Below are positions 1-12,900 of a stretch of DNA of 64,000 nt, one piece after another. The notes beneath the pieces were generated by a model. That model searched no databases, was not told the origin of the DNA, and was given only the letters and a program-made list of their open reading frames with translations. Source of the DNA: Misgurnus anguillicaudatus (Eukaryota > Chordata > Actinopteri > Cypriniformes > Cobitidae); NCBI RefSeq assembly GCF_027580225.2, contig NC_073358.2:25446501-25510500 (forward strand), written 5' to 3'. Numbering within the stretch: position 1 is the first letter of the stretch; each line of letters starts with the position of its first letter. The translations under genes and the position numbers were made by a program.

Positions 1-313
1 CCCAGACACCACATGATATTTTAGTTGTTGCTTTAGGGTGTTTTCAGACCTGTAGATTGATTGCTTTGTTCCAAAAACCAAGGGATAAATGGCTAAAAGG
101 ACGCAATTTCATCTTGGTTTGGGTTTGCATTCACAAGGCAATATTTCCGAACCGAGGCAACTTTAATACAAGTCGCATGCAAGTAAACTCTCCTTTAATT
201 GGTCAGAGTGCACCTGTTTATTTTGCGTGATTCCCTAAAGTTGTCATTCGTAAGGATGGATGGACAGCAGCTTTGCGTGATTATTATTGTGGCTTTTTGG
301 GAACAGCTGTTAT

Positions 314-723
314 ATAGACCCCTTCACGGTTCACGTCACAGGCAGTTTCCACTGCGCATGTCGGGTCTGAAAAGTCATTACAGCAGATTGAGTTGCGCAT
401 TATTCGGTATCGTCAAAAATGCCTACTTGCGTCGTGGGCTTTGAAAATCGCATCAGGTCTGCCGTTAAATTTTTTGGGATTCCTGCAGAATCTCAAAAAC
501 AAAAAATACAACATCTGTAGCTGCAAGCAATTAACGTGCAGACTGGGACAATGCAAATATCAAAGAGGCTTGTGTTTGTAGTTCTTTCTTCATTTCAGGT
601 AAGTCATCATTTTTCAGCCCTGTTAGATTAAACTAGTAAGCCTAAATGGTATGAACAGTTTGACCCCATGCTGCGCGCGCACCCGATAATCATTCAATGT
701 TTACAAACCTTGAAGGGGTCTAT
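314..723 (+). mobile_element. Nested element with a THAP-domain remnant
   Basis: The termini read ATAGACCCCTTCAMGGTT in inverted orientation. Inside is a degenerate THAP-type exon (see 419-603), which suggests descent from a transposon with a THAP-domain transposase, such as Kolobok or P families. No clear target duplication was found, so the boundaries are approximate. Confidence 0.55.
419..603 (+). pseudogene. THAP zinc-finger exon remnant
   Basis: Translation from the ATG at 419 begins MPTCVVGFENR and continues KFFGIPAESQKQK to a stop at 518-520. A shifted frame then reads RADWDNANIKEACVCSS followed by FFISGK, up to a splice-donor-like ggtaag near 600. The THAP family pattern is M-P-x-C near the start, a conserved W, and a C-S-x-H-F-x-S-G-K ending. 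The expected second cysteine is F, and the C-x2-H histidine is replaced or lost. It is a non-functional relic of a transposase DNA-binding domain; a host THAP gene is unlikely given its setting. Confidence 0.6.
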
Positions 724-1111
724 TACTTCATTATTTTGAGTAGGAATCAAACTTATGTGTGACAACATTCTTACCATGTATCTATTGCGGATAAGAGCAA
801 TTAGAAGACATTTTCAAAGGAAAATGCACCAGAGTTCGTCACCAAAGAGGTATAAGTTATGTTCATGGTTAAAAAAGCAATAAGACAGCTTGTTCTTTGG
901 TCCATGGGGTCGGATTGCTTTCACACTTATACCGAACCGCTCGAGTTCGGGCAGTCTCAGAGCAATTGTTTTGGTGCAGAGTTAGTGCCATGTTCACATA
1001 TGCCTAAATGAACCAAACAAAGGAAGAAAACGAACCAGGTTCCAAAACAAAGGCTCAGGTGTGAAAACACCCTTATGGATCTTTTCCATTGCATAGTACC
1101 AGCTCACCTTA

Positions 1112-1655
1112 AGGGCTCGTTATAGTCGTGCGTAGGTCCTACGGCATAGCCGCGACGGCGTAGGTTCCGCGTCGGTTTTCATTTATACTTTTGCGTCGTC
1201 CTCCACGTCGATGTGCAAACACACGCGCAAACCGCTGGTAGGCAGTATCCAGGCGTGTAACCACAGTAGCAGCGCGACCGTCAGAGAAGAAGATGCTCGG
1301 CAAGTTAACCCACAAACGAAGAAGAAACAGCAACTTGTTTTGTATGATTTGAGAAGACCAGCAATGATGGAAGTAAATAAACAGTGACTTTTGTTGCAGT
1401 TTGAGTTAAATCACTCCTCAACTTGGCTTATCTTCGTTTTCACTGTCGCAAACGGAAATACCCATGACGCAGTTTTTTTTACCTGACGGGAGGGGTTCTG
1501 GTGGACCAATCACAGCGCTTGCGGTCCGCGTAGGACTGACGCGCTGTTAAAATTTTTGTGAGGTGCACGTCAGGCTACGCAGAGCTACGCACAGGCTACG
1601 GATAGCCTACCCCGTAGCTACGACATAGAACTTACGCACGACTATAAATCGCCCT
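1112..1655. mobile_element. Harbinger-type MITE, TTA duplication
   Basis: The inverted ends start AGGGC and share TTATAGTCGTGCGTA (5' end at 1112, complement at the 3' end). TTA occurs at 1109-1111 and 1656-1658. The 544-bp interior is GC-richer than its surroundings and has no convincing reading frame. Confidence 0.65.
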
Positions 1656-3431
1656 TTACTTTGACTTGGTTAGCTTTTCAATCGAGTTTAGTAACACTTC
1701 GGAGTGGGAGGGATTATAGGCGTGTCGTTATATTTGCGCTGCCTACTGCTGTGACATCTTACACGTGAGAGCGTCGTTGTACATTCCCATACATTCACTT
1801 ATTTTTCAGTCCACCACAAATTAAAATTGACCACCACAAATAGATGTTTGCACATCGCATTTACCACTACCTCTGTCTCACATGTTTCTGACAGACCAAC
1901 TAAGCCATACAATGGCATGTGAGAGGGCTGTGTGTCATCGCGCATCAAACGACTCCGAATAAAAACACTAACTTAACATTACGATGGGTTCCAGTGTTAA
2001 GAGAGAGCTTTACTTCCTGCTTTGGTCAAAGCAATCGCATCCTAATGACGAAAGCACGCCCAGGCTTGGATTGATAAAAGTACAGTGTGAGTGCGTGAAT
2101 CTGGTGGAAGAGGGGCAATTGAGCTGGGGCACGGTTTGGTTTTGTTTGGATAGTGTGAATTCGCCCTTAGTGTTCAGGCAAACTACCACAGAGAGAGCTA
2201 TTCCAGGCCTTGACCATCTGCCATAACAGAGGCAGCAGCATCTTATGCTTTGTATGGTGTCCAACTGGGGTTGCAATTTCTCTCACACATGCACCTTAAT
2301 TTACTTTGCCTAGGAGGATTTATTTCTGTCACCTGCCTTCATTTTTCAGCCAAATTCTAATTTGAAAGGAAAACATTATTATTTTTTTAGCTCTGTCCAG
2401 ACAGAAGTGGTTTGGATTGGAAGCCATAGTGTTCCTGAAATAATAATGCCGAAATGGTGAATCTCTTCTGCCTTTTGCTGTCTCATTTGTATGAAATAGT
2501 TAGTGTGACAGTGCTTTAATGTATCCTCCATTACTATGCGGCACTGCTGAGAGTCTTTGGCTAGATCCTGCTGTCTACTTGGGGTTGTTATTATAATGGA
2601 TTTAGCTTTTTGTACCCTTTGTGCAGAGGCATGTTTTTGCAAAGCAGCGTGTGCATACTTATTCAGACTAGATTTGTAATGAAAAAGGGCTAGATAAGTC
2701 TGTGTGTCTGTGCATTGTGTGCATGTGTGTGCGCGTGTCTAACATTTTCATGACTCTTGAAAGCAGTCAATGGGATTTTATCCCCTTACATCAGTGTTGC
2801 ATTGGCACCAGTAGCAGGATCTGCTCTGATTAGTGTCAAAGCAGTTGTGGCTGCAGGTGACATGGCTGGGAAGAGTAAAGCTCTGATCTGCCTGCAGTAT
2901 CACGTCCACCTGAGCCCCTGTCCTGCCAAGCAATGACATCATTCGCCTCTCATATGTGAAATTTGCGGAAGACCTGAGGCAACAAAATGTAGAGAGTTGC
3001 AGTGTCAGATTGACTGACTTATTTAATGTTGATGTATAGCCCATATATTTTAGGAATAATTGACAACCGGCTGTTGAATTGTTTAAAAATAATGCACACC
3101 CAGCATACCTGTCAACATTGGGATTTGAAAATAATGGAAATTTCCCAAACCCTAATCCCCCCCTTTTCATTACTATGCAAAGGAATACACTGCAAAAATA
3201 CTTTCTTACTTAGTATTGTTGTCTTGTTTTCAGTACAAATATCTAACAATTCTTAATCAAGATATATTTTCTTGATGAGCACAATGACCTAAGAAAATAA
3301 TTCTGGTTTTAGAAAAAAAATATCAAATTTAAGTGATTTTGTGCATAAAACAAGCAAAAAAAGCCAAAAAAACAATTATTGAGAAAATTTAACTTTTTTC
3401 TTAAACACTTGATTCAAGAAAAAAAAATCCA

Positions 3432-5101
3432 GAGTTTGGTTCCAAAACGCAATAAATCCATTTTGACTAATTCCGGTAAAAACGTGTTCTATACAAAGAA
3501 AGTGACAAGATAAAAAACACTATTTTCTGTTACAAACTTTCACATAGCATCTTTAGGTTATAGTAACCTTAAAAATTTTAATTCATAATTAGATTTTTTT
3601 TTAAAGATTTATTATAAAAACTGATTCTTTTTTCCACAAAATGCAATAAATCTTTTGAATCAATATATAAATGTACATTCATCTTTGCCATGTTATATTC
3701 ATTTAGTTGACTAGTGTTATAAACTGATTTAAAAATAAACATTAATGACATTAATCAAAACTTACTTTGTCATATTATTAACACTGTCATTGCTGTTGTC
3801 ATCCTTGGGACGTCGTCGCTGATCTTTCTTGAAAGCAATCAGTTTTAGTCCTGCTCGATTTTTTTTTTTTTGACTTCGATTAAAGGAATAGTCTACTCAT
3901 TTTCAATATTAAAATATGTTATTACCTTAACTAAGAATTGTTGATACATCCCTCTATCATCTGTGTGCGTGCACGTAAGTGCTGGAGCGCGCTGCGACGC
4001 TTCGATAGCATTTAGCTTAGCCCCATTCATTCAATGGTACCATTTAGAGATAAAGTTAGAAGTGACCAAACACATCAACGTTTTTCCTATTTAAGACGAG
4101 TAGTTATACGAGCAAGTTTGGTGGTACAAAATAAAACGTAGCGCCTTTCCAAGCGGATTCAAAAGAGGAGCTACATTCCACGGCGCAATAGCACCCCTGG
4201 GAGCACTCCGACTCGGCGCAGTAACACCCTCCCTCTCCCATTATGAGAGTGAGAAGGGGAGCGGACTTTTCAGGCAAGTTGAAGTACTCCCAAAAGTGCT
4301 ATTACGCCATAAAATATAGTTCCTCTTTTAAATCAGCTTAGAAAAGCGCTACGTTTTATTTTGTACCACCAAACTTGCTCGTACAACCACTCGTCCCAAA
4401 CAGAAAAAACGTTGATGTGTTTGGTCACTTCTAACTTTATCTCTGATTGGTACCATTGAATGAATGGGGCTAAGCTAAATGCTATCAAAGCGTCGCAGCA
4501 CGCTCCAGCGCTTACGTGCACCCACACAGATGATAGAGGGATGTATCAACAATTCTTAGTTAAGATAATAACATATTTTAATATTGAAAATGAGTAGACT
4601 ATTCCTTTAAAATAATGGAAAGTTTTTCATAAGATCCCCTGGGGTCAATGTGTTAGCATGACAGAAACTTCATGCTGTTATGTGAGAATTTTTTCCGTCG
4701 CCCGAGTGTTAGAGTGGCTTATGTTTCTTTCCCTCCACAGAAAAGCACAGCATGGTTTATCAAAGCCATCAAAAGTATTATTTTGTTTTTGTTTGTTTGT
4801 TTATCACGAAGTACAAAGTAGTGGATGAGGAAAACTAGGATTCTGTGTGTATTAAAACTAAAAGCGCCGCCATTATTGTTTACAATGCGTGGAATGGTGC
4901 GCTGTGATTTGTTGAGCGGATTTATTGCATTCTGCACAGAAGGAGGAGTGGCGTTTATTGCGTTTTGGGAAAAAGTAAGAAAACATGACGGAATAACGCG
5001 GCGGATATTGGATTTTGCGTAAAATTAAGAATTTACTTTTTAGATACAATACTGATTTTGGTGGTAACACTTTTTTTTTATAGCGTTTTGGAACCAAACT
5101 C
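3432..5101. mobile_element. Nested element with 19-bp perfect terminal repeats
   Basis: The ends are GAGTTTGGTTCCAAAACGC and its exact complement. The interior is split by a TTAA foldback at 3884-4606. The right internal part (about 4740-5060) is closely similar to 61800-62085 in intron 22, confirming a repeat family. No transposase reading frame was seen. Confidence 0.6.
3884..4606. mobile_element. TTAA-target foldback element (AGGAATAGTCTACTC type)
   Basis: The element is flanked by TTAA at 3880-3883 and 4607-4610. It is self-complementary over most of its 723 bp: the arm from 3884 to about 4130 reappears inverted from about 4350 to 4606, including the stretch around CATTCAATGGTACCA. TTAA duplications are typical of piggyBac and Kolobok transposons; which of these applies is not decided here. 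Confidence 0.7.
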
Positions 5102-6044
5102 TTCAAAATAATGTAAAATTTTCATACCCCATTGGCAGATTTTTTTGTTTGTGTTAAGCACAAGTTCACTTAACTTATTAACTTAACTGATTCTATTTTG
5201 TCTTCTTTTTGTATATTCTATCTAGCAAACTTGTTAATGCTCACATAACACACGCTGTTTCTGCATTTCTGATGTTAATCTGGAGTACCTATAGAGTAGT
5301 ATTACATCCTTTATATCTCCAAAGAGTCTTTAGTTTAATCAGATTTCTAAAAGAAAGATTAGCTTTACCGAATTTTTATGATGATGTACGAAAAAATGAA
5401 GAAGGAGGAGTTATACCGCGGGAGGAGCGAGTACGAGTCATGCAACACTATACAACACTGTTTTTTAACTTATGATTCACTACATGTTAGTGTCATTTAT
5501 ATAATATGCACGCGCCTATTTCCAAAATAAGGCAGAAGTCTTACTTACCGCATGCAACTCGTGACCCGTTTGGGAAAATCCAGCGCATGAAACGCACACG
5601 CAAAACTTCACTGCTACTCCAGATAATAAACTATATCCATTATTTCATAAGGCTGGCTTTCTTCTCCTTACATCCAAAACCACACTTTTTCTTTCGTGTC
5701 ATTGTTGAGTTTTGAAATTAAACAAAGCTCTCGCGTGATGTGATGTTTGTAATGTTCTAGCGTCTCCCGCTGATTGACGGGTGGGCGGGGTTTTCTAGGG
5801 GAAGTGCCCATAAAAAGAAGTGATGTGTATAGAAACCCCTGAAACGTCAGCTGGACCTGTAATCGAAAAAAAACTTTTCGAAACTTGTACAAACCCTGGC
5901 GAAGTGCATTCGGCACAGAAATACTCTGTAACACACGCAACTGCTTTTTTTACACTTTGCCTACGTTTTGCATGAGGAAACAACTCTATAACTGTGTTAA
6001 TAAGACAAAATGCTTGAAATACCATTGAACCACCTCTTTAAATA
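5102..6044. other. Intronic sequence, older repeat debris
   Basis: Apart from the right end of the palindromic MITE, I see no gene. The part from about 5770 to 6044 (GC-rich, ending in ccattgaaccacctcttta) has the look of an older repeat cut by the foldback at 6049, but no partner terminus was found. Confidence 0.4.
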
Positions 6045-6048
6045 TTAA

Positions 6049-6704
6049 AGGAATTTTCCATTTTCTTAAAAGAAAAATCCAGATAATTTACTCACCACCA
6101 TGTCATCCAAAATGTTGATGTCTTTCTTTGTTCAGTCGAGAAGAAATTATGTTTTTTGAGGAAAACATTGCAGGATTTTTCTCATTTTAATGGACTTTAA
6201 TAGACACCAACATTTAATACTTAACTCAACACTTAACAGTTTTTTTCAACGGAGTTTCAAAGGTCTATAAACGATCCCAAATGAGGCATAAGGGTCTTAT
6301 CTAGTGAAACGATTGTCATTTTTGACAAGAAAGATAAAAAATATGCTCTTTTAAACCACAACTTTTCGTCTAGTCCGGTCAAGCGCAACCTAACGTAAAT
6401 GCGTAGTGACGTAGGGAGGTCACGTGTTACATATATAAAACGCAAATTTGCGGACCATTGTAAACAATAAACTGACACAAAGACATTAATTAGTATCAGT
6501 TGACATACAACAACGAAGGAACGGTCCTCTAAGTATTAAATGTTGGGCTCTATTAAAGTCCATTAAAATGAGAAAAATCCTGCAATGTTTTCCTCAAAAA
6601 ACATAATTTCTTCTCGACTGAACAAAGAAAGACATCAATATTTTGGATAACATGGTGGTGAGTAAATTATCTGGATTTTTCTTTTAAGAAAATGGAATAT
6701 TCCT
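6049..6704. mobile_element. TTAA foldback family 1, copy 1
   Basis: TTAA lies at 6045-6048 and 6705-6708. Both ends carry AGGAATWTTCCATTTTC in inverted orientation. The arms continue as inverted repeats through the block around ACTCACCACCATGTCAT and TTTTTTGAGGAAAACATTG. The total is 656 bp. Five further copies lie in other wdfy3 introns (20896, 41748, 43592, 46898, 58868). Confidence 0.8.
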
Positions 6705-6831
6705 TTAAGCCCTAACTGAGTCTTTTGGTCATACACAAAACAGCTGCTGTATGCTTTGTTTACAATGTATATGTCCATGTATATAAGTCACTGGTGGTTA
6801 CTTGACTTTAAAATCCTTTGTGTTTCTGCAG

Positions 6832-6993
6832 AAAACTGTGGACTGTATGACCACCATGTCGGTGCCCTCAACCCTGGTGAAATGTCTATACTTGTTTTTC
6901 GACCTGCCCCACATGCCCGAAGTTCCTGCTGCCACCCAGACTGAACTTCCCCTGGCTGACCGCAGAGCTCTGCTACAAAAAGTTTTTGTCCAG
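6832..6993 (+). CDS. wdfy3: wdfy3 exon 1 of window
   Basis: Acceptor tgcag ends at 6831 and donor gtttgt starts at 6994. It is 54 whole codons, KTVDCMTTM to LLQKVFVQ, starting and ending in phase 0. It encodes part of the N-terminal helical region. The stretch VPSTLVKCLYLFFDLPH is nearly invariant in vertebrate WDFY3, and this settles the gene identity. Confidence 0.96.
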
Positions 6994-9900
6994 GTTTGTG
7001 TGTCCACATAAACAGGGTCTGTCTTACAGTTAAACCCATTAAACATGCTCTCTCTGCTGTTTCTTATGTTGCTTTAAATACTGATGAGAAGCTTAATAAT
7101 GATAGTTCGCTTAAATAATATACTATAATATTATAATTATACAATGAGTGTGTCCCATACTCATTTTGTATATTTCCTGTGACATTTATAGTGACATGAT
7201 TTTTTTCTGGTTTTCCACTTAGATTCTGGTGAAGCTGTGCAGTTTTGTGTCTCCGGCAGAGGAACTTGCTCAGAAGGATGATCTACAGCTACTCTTCAGT
7301 GCCATCACTTCCTGGTGTCCCCCTCACAACCTGCCCTGGAGGAAGAGCGCTGGAGAGGTTCTCACCACTATTTCCCGGCATGGCCTCAGCGTCAATGTCG
7401 TCAAGTATATCCATGGTGAGCAGATTTATGTTTTTTCTTTATTCAAGTTTAATGTGTAAGTTGCGTTGTCTGTTTTTTGAACAACCAGTGGCATAGATAT
7501 GGGGTGGGGTTGCCTGTTTGCAAAGGGGCTGTAGGACTATTGTGTGTGTGTGTGTGTGTGTGTGATTCCTTTTTGTATACTCATCATTTTTCAAGTTCTG
7601 TACAAATGAAACACCCTAAGCAGCTGTAAGGCATTAAATGTTTCCCTGCAGATGGTCTGCCAAGGTTAAAACAGCTCAGATTGTACACAAGCGACATGAT
7701 ATGGTGTGTTCTGTCTCTCTTTTACAGAGAAAGAGTGTTTGTCGACATGCATCCAAAACATGCAGCAGTCAGATGACCTCTCCCCTCTGGAAATTGTGGA
7801 GATGTTCGCTGGGCTCTCATGTTTTTTGAAGGACTCGAGTGACGTTTCTCAGACGCTATTGGACGACTTCCGCATGTGTCAGGGCTACACCTTCTTGATC
7901 GACCTTATGATCAGGTGCCTAATCTGTGATTATTTGTTACACATCCATTTCTTCAGGGTTAACATTTAGCAGACACGTTATACAAAGTGCAGTTCATTTA
8001 TGCTATACATTTTATGCATACATTCAAACCCATAATGTTAGCATTGCTATGACCAGACTCTACTAGATGAGCTGCATGAAAGTTTTATGGTAATTATTAA
8101 TGTACTCCATTCTCTTAGCTATAAACAGAACATCTATTGAGACAGTTAAGAATAGGGATGCTCCGATCAGGATTTTTGCAGCCGATGAGTAACAATTTCT
8201 TGTTCTCATGATCAGCCGATACCAATTCAAGCTGATATGTAAGCTCCTTGATGACTTGTTAACCTTTTTTCTAGATAAAGTAATAGCACAGATGTTGCCT
8301 TTGTTATATTTTTTGCAGTATATATTTTTAATCATATGTAGAGGGTGCTGATGTCCATGTCCAGTAGCTACACACAGACAGATTTTGACTTTTAGTGCAC
8401 TCATGACAAAAATTACGAACTGACAAGAAAAATATACTTCGAGATTCATGAAGAATAGGAATCAAATATGCATTGGGTGTTAGTAACTTTGAGTTAATTA
8501 TATGCGGTTTTCTGTAATTGTAGGCATACTTGTGATTATTGCTGAATAGTTGTGGTAATTCCCTGTTATCATTTCTGTATGGTTTAGGTTGGAACAGGCC
8601 AAAGAGGATGAATCCAAAGATGCTCTAAGGGACCTAGTGAACCTGGTGACAGCTCTGACCACATATGGTGTCAGTGAACTGAAGACAGCTTGTATCACCA
8701 CCGGTGCACCCTTCCTGCTTCCAGGTTTTGTGGTTCCACAGCCTTCTGGGAAAGGTGAGTCCACCTTGACATACAGTTGACTTCTTGACTTATGTCACAG
8801 CACAGCTTGCTGTGTAAGCAGGTGATGTGAAATTTCAGGTATGTTGGACTTTAGCCAGGAAACAATAAGAAATATTTGAATGGCTTGTTTGCTATGTTAG
8901 GGATTTAGATCTATTGTTAGTGCTTCAATAGTACAGTCATTCATGTCTCATTTTGTTCTTGGTTCCAATTAGAGATTTGTATCATTTTTGCAAAACATTT
9001 CGTTTGTATAGCACTTAGCACATAAATTGTTAATTAGCAGCTTTTTAAAAAATATTTACGTTAGAATAATGTATAAAAAATAATTATAATTATATTATCT
9101 CTTTATTGGAGATTGGCTAATTGTTTAAAAACAGCCAATGATCAGGGCAGATTATATTCTGGTGATCAAAATGGACGGAAAAACTGATTATTTTGAATTA
9201 AGTGACAATAACAACAGTGCAGTTTGTAGGCTCTGCACTTCTAGGATTTCATGACATAATATTTTAACAAGGAGTAAAGGCCGAAGTATTGTACCTTTTT
9301 ACGTGTAGCTGAGGGTCCACATACAGTGATGCAATTTTTGTCATCAGAAGAGTGCTGTATTGTACGCGCACTGCCAGATTTTTGTACCTTGTGCAAACAT
9401 TAGTATGTAGGGCACCAGAGGTATTGCAAATTGTCACAATGCGCATGACTGTGCATGTACACTCACATATGCGTAAAAAACAGAATATAGACCAGGGGTT
9501 CTCAAACTTTACATTCAAAGGTCCAAATCTGAATTCTCATCATTTTCATAGTGTCCGGAAAAACTGGTTATTACAAAAATTGTCAAGAATGGTTATAACT
9601 TTATGTATATCATTTGTTTATATAACAAATCAACACAAATTGTTTGGAAAAAAGCACTTTCTATTAAAGTACATTCATAACAACTGTATTTTGCATTTAA
9701 AGTAAAAGAAATTAAACATAAAACACAAGAAGTATGCCAAAAATAACTAGGTGCAAAATACAGAGCAACCTAATAGAGAAATGGCACAGTTTGTTTCCAT
9801 CAGATGCATAAACGGTAGCAAAAAAGGTGTGGTTGGTAGACGGAGGCACTGACCTAAATTAGAGGTGCACCTATAAATTGGCCGATGATGCTTGCTATGC

Positions 9901-12900
9901 TTCTCAATGAATTACGGTGAAATGCCGCTACATCCAAAAGCCAGAGGGCGCTCTCGTGCAGAAACTCAATATGCGCTGTAGACGAAAAACCATACACACG
10001 CAGCTCCAGGAAATGGCTTAAGGATATATTTATATTGCTGTTCTTCAAACCTTTTCAGGTATTTTCATGATAATAAAAATATGTATAATGATTATGTTTG
10101 TTGAGTGTTGTTTTTTCAAATGCATGTTTTTAAACCCAACAGTGATTTCAGATTGATAAGGACTTACTGATCAAAAGCTGTAGTATGTGAAATAGCTGTG
10201 CATAATATCTGTGTGTGATGGCTACAGCGTCACACAGGAAATTTTAAAACTTGTTTTATTTTCGGACCAGGAATACTAAAAAGAAAAAAAAAAACGAATG
10301 GTTTACAAGTTTAATATGGATTTTTAAAGTAACAAATGCACACATTTAATCAATCACATAGAAATGAATGCACTTGCAATATGAAGTGGACGCAGGTCCG
10401 GATCAAGTGCCCTTTGAGAACCCCTGATATAGACGGTTTCCGAGGCAACAATGTAAACAAGCAGCTTTTTTTGGACTACGCGCAACTTCCGGTAGACTTC
10501 CACATAGAATCGACAACAACAGAGTACTTTTACAGCAGGGGTGTCCAATACGTCGATCGCGATCGACCAGTCGATCGCAAAGGCAATGCCGGTAGATCGC
10601 ACATAAGTTAACTGTATATGATGTTCCATGAGCATCGGAAAACAGAGCGCGAAATAGGCATTATGAGAGGGGCCAATCACACCAAAAGCGTTTATGGCAG
10701 TTGCAGGCGCTTTTTTGAATGATATTCTATGGGCAGGGAGCGTTTGCGCGCTGTTTATGCACGCCGAGCACCTTGCGGTTTTTGCCGCCGGACGCAGCAC
10801 GCGTCTTTGAAGGAATGCTGAGAGCGGAGAAGCGGCCGACGTCATTCGGGTCTTTCCATTGTCCAATCGAATGAGGGGAGAGGCGGGCCTTACGTTGTGG
10901 TAAGGGAAGTTTACAGTTGCTTTGAAGAACCGGACTCCACTCGCTCACTGTCTCCTGCATGTTTGTGCACCTCTCATCCTCAAACAAGGTCAGAGCAAGC
11001 GCCCTCTTTTTAAAGTTTCTGCTAATATGGCAGTTAACAGCAAAAGAGCGCTCAGGCTTCAATATTTGATTGACAAGACAGCTGACTCGGTGGTTGCCTA
11101 GCAATATAAAAAGCGCGTCGCACTGCTCTTTTTTTTAAGGCAGTGCGTCACGCCTTGCGTTTCCAAGCGTTTAAAGCACTTTTGGTGTGATTAGCAAATG
11201 TCTTTTTATAAATCTTAGAGAGGAAGTGAGAGATAGATAAGCTTCTGATACTGTTGTCTTTTTCTAGTTTGTTTTACTAAACTGTATCTCCGCTATTTTA
11301 AGCAGTACTTGACATGTACTCAAGGACTTTGTTAACTCCTCAAAAAGAATGGAGTAGCCTAATGGGGACAGCCTTAAATTCAATGTAGAGATATGCAGTA
11401 TAGTCCTAATACGCTTTTAAATTGTCATTAAAAAATGTAACTGTGTTTTTTAACAGGTAGATCTTGTCGGCTTTATCATTTTAAAAGTAGATCACCACAC
11501 AAAAAAGTCTGGACACCCCTGTTTTACAGTAATGACAAGTGAATTACTTTCATTCATATATCATATCTAAATGTATAAACAATGAGCTAACATTTCTGTA
11601 TAAAATCAATGTATATGTTAGCTTCAGGTCCTTGAATTCGTGCCTGGCTGCCAAACCTCTTCGCACAATTGTGATCCATGCTCTTCATCTCCACTCATCT
11701 TAAGCAAACCAAAACATTTTATTTTCGACAATGTATTTGTTTCAGAGATCAGTTTAGCCACTAGACACATGATAAATAAATACAGACCAGGGGTCTCGTT
11801 TATAAAATTGTGTGTAGGATCCTTACTATAAGTCTACGTGCGCACCAAAGGCAAAAATGGCATATGCTAAAAAATATTAAGACTTCTAAAACAAAGCAGT
11901 GTTCCCTTTATAAATCACAGATCACCGGCAAGTACCTACATGAATCATCCTCAAATCCCATCATGCAAGCCCATTCTCCTAGCCTGGGTGCTAGCCGATC
12001 TTTGCCCCGCACACAACATTTTAAAAGACGGGAAGATCGGTCTGGGGTTTTTCCGTTGAGGAGCTTCTATGCGAGACCCAAAGCTGGCCGAACCGATCAA
12101 ATTGTCAGGGGGCGGGCTTTATACGATGATGAACAGATGATCAACAGTAACGTAATCAACCACGACACCAAAGAGGGCGTGTGTTGAATCTGTTTACAAT
12201 GAAATGGCTGCAGCTGTAGAATTTAGATGTGTGGATTCTGACATTGAGTCTGTTCTAAAAGATATCGACAGAGCATTGATTTTAAAAGAGGAACAGAGAA
12301 ACGCGATCAAGGCATTTGTTGATCGGAAAGATGTCCTTCCTACGACATTCGGCAAACATTTCATTTATCAGCTAGCTCCGATGGTCGATATGAAGACGGG
12401 ACATGAAAACCCTATTGTCATTTTTGTTTCTCCTTTGGTCGCATTTATGGAGGACCAAGTTAAAGAAGCAACTGAAATGGGTATCACAGCGATGCAACTC
12501 GGCGTGCATGACGAGATGGATAGTATTATCAGTCGTTGCCAGCTTCTTTTCGGAAGCCCGAAATCGTGGCTGCTGAATAAATGGAGGGACATGCTAGGCT
12601 CCGATATTTTTCAAGCCAACGTAATGGGTATCGTTGTGGTGAAGTTCACCTAACGTACAAATGGTAAGAGATAGTCTAACTGTATGACTTAGTAAATACT
12701 TAATGTTATGTTATAAATTAAATGTTGTAAACATAGTAGGTGTTGATGTACGTTCGCTAACTCAGACTTAGTATAATCACAATGTGTCATTGTAGCGAAA
12801 TATTAATAACTAGCAGTTCGGTCAGGCTGCAAAAGACGCCATTTCAACATACGTCACACACTCCGTTGCTCTGATTGGTCGTAGGTCTATCCAATTGAGT

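Larger units (their letters stand above)
36..1072. mobile_element. Harbinger-type MITE/element, 3-bp TTA duplication
   Basis: The ends are inverted copies of GGGTGTTTTCASACCTG, with TTA at 33-35 and 1073-1075 as likely target duplication. No full transposase is visible. A second element with different termini sits inside (314-723). Superfamily is inferred from the 3-bp TTA duplication only. Confidence 0.6.
3184..5230. repeat. Palindromic AT-rich MITE, split by a nested element
   Basis: The left part (from 3184) begins cactgcaaaaatac and contains cttgttttcagtacaaat, a repeat motif frequent in cyprinid genomes. The right part after 5102 contains ccccattggcag and ttaagcacaagttcact, which look like the complementary half. 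The right edge is uncertain. It was interrupted by the element at 3432-5101. Confidence 0.45.
1..6831 (+). other. wdfy3: wdfy3 upstream intron (3' part)
   Basis: This stretch before the first visible exon has no exon-like sequence matching the WDFY3 N-terminus. It ends in a normal acceptor (tttctgcag) at 6831. It is mostly transposon-derived sequence, listed separately. From about 1660 to 3180 I see no recognisable element or gene, only a GT-rich patch near 2690-2740. Confidence 0.85.
9282..11640. repeat. Old repeat interrupted by two hAT elements
   Basis: The flank 9282-9492 (containing gagggtccacatacagtg, gatgcaatttttgtcatcag and cacaatgcgcatg) is clearly related to 22600-22919 in intron 7. 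The sequence resumes at 10427-10535 and again after 11529. The family is unidentified and the outer limits uncertain. Confidence 0.45.

Noticed and set aside
6257..6478. Recurring open frame in the foldback family (also at 21163, 42081, 47231, 59040)
   Set aside because: Similar frames recur because the repeat recurs; they carry stops and frame changes between copies and have no recognised domain, so a protein-coding role is not supported.
1..6831. An upstream wdfy3 exon
   Set aside because: No segment encodes the expected N-terminal family residues next to splice sites; the intron evidently extends beyond the left edge.
10354..10866. 170-codon minus-strand open frame
   Set aside because: It crosses the edge of the hAT element and its target duplication, lies in a GC-rich part where stops are rare, and shows no recognisable domain.
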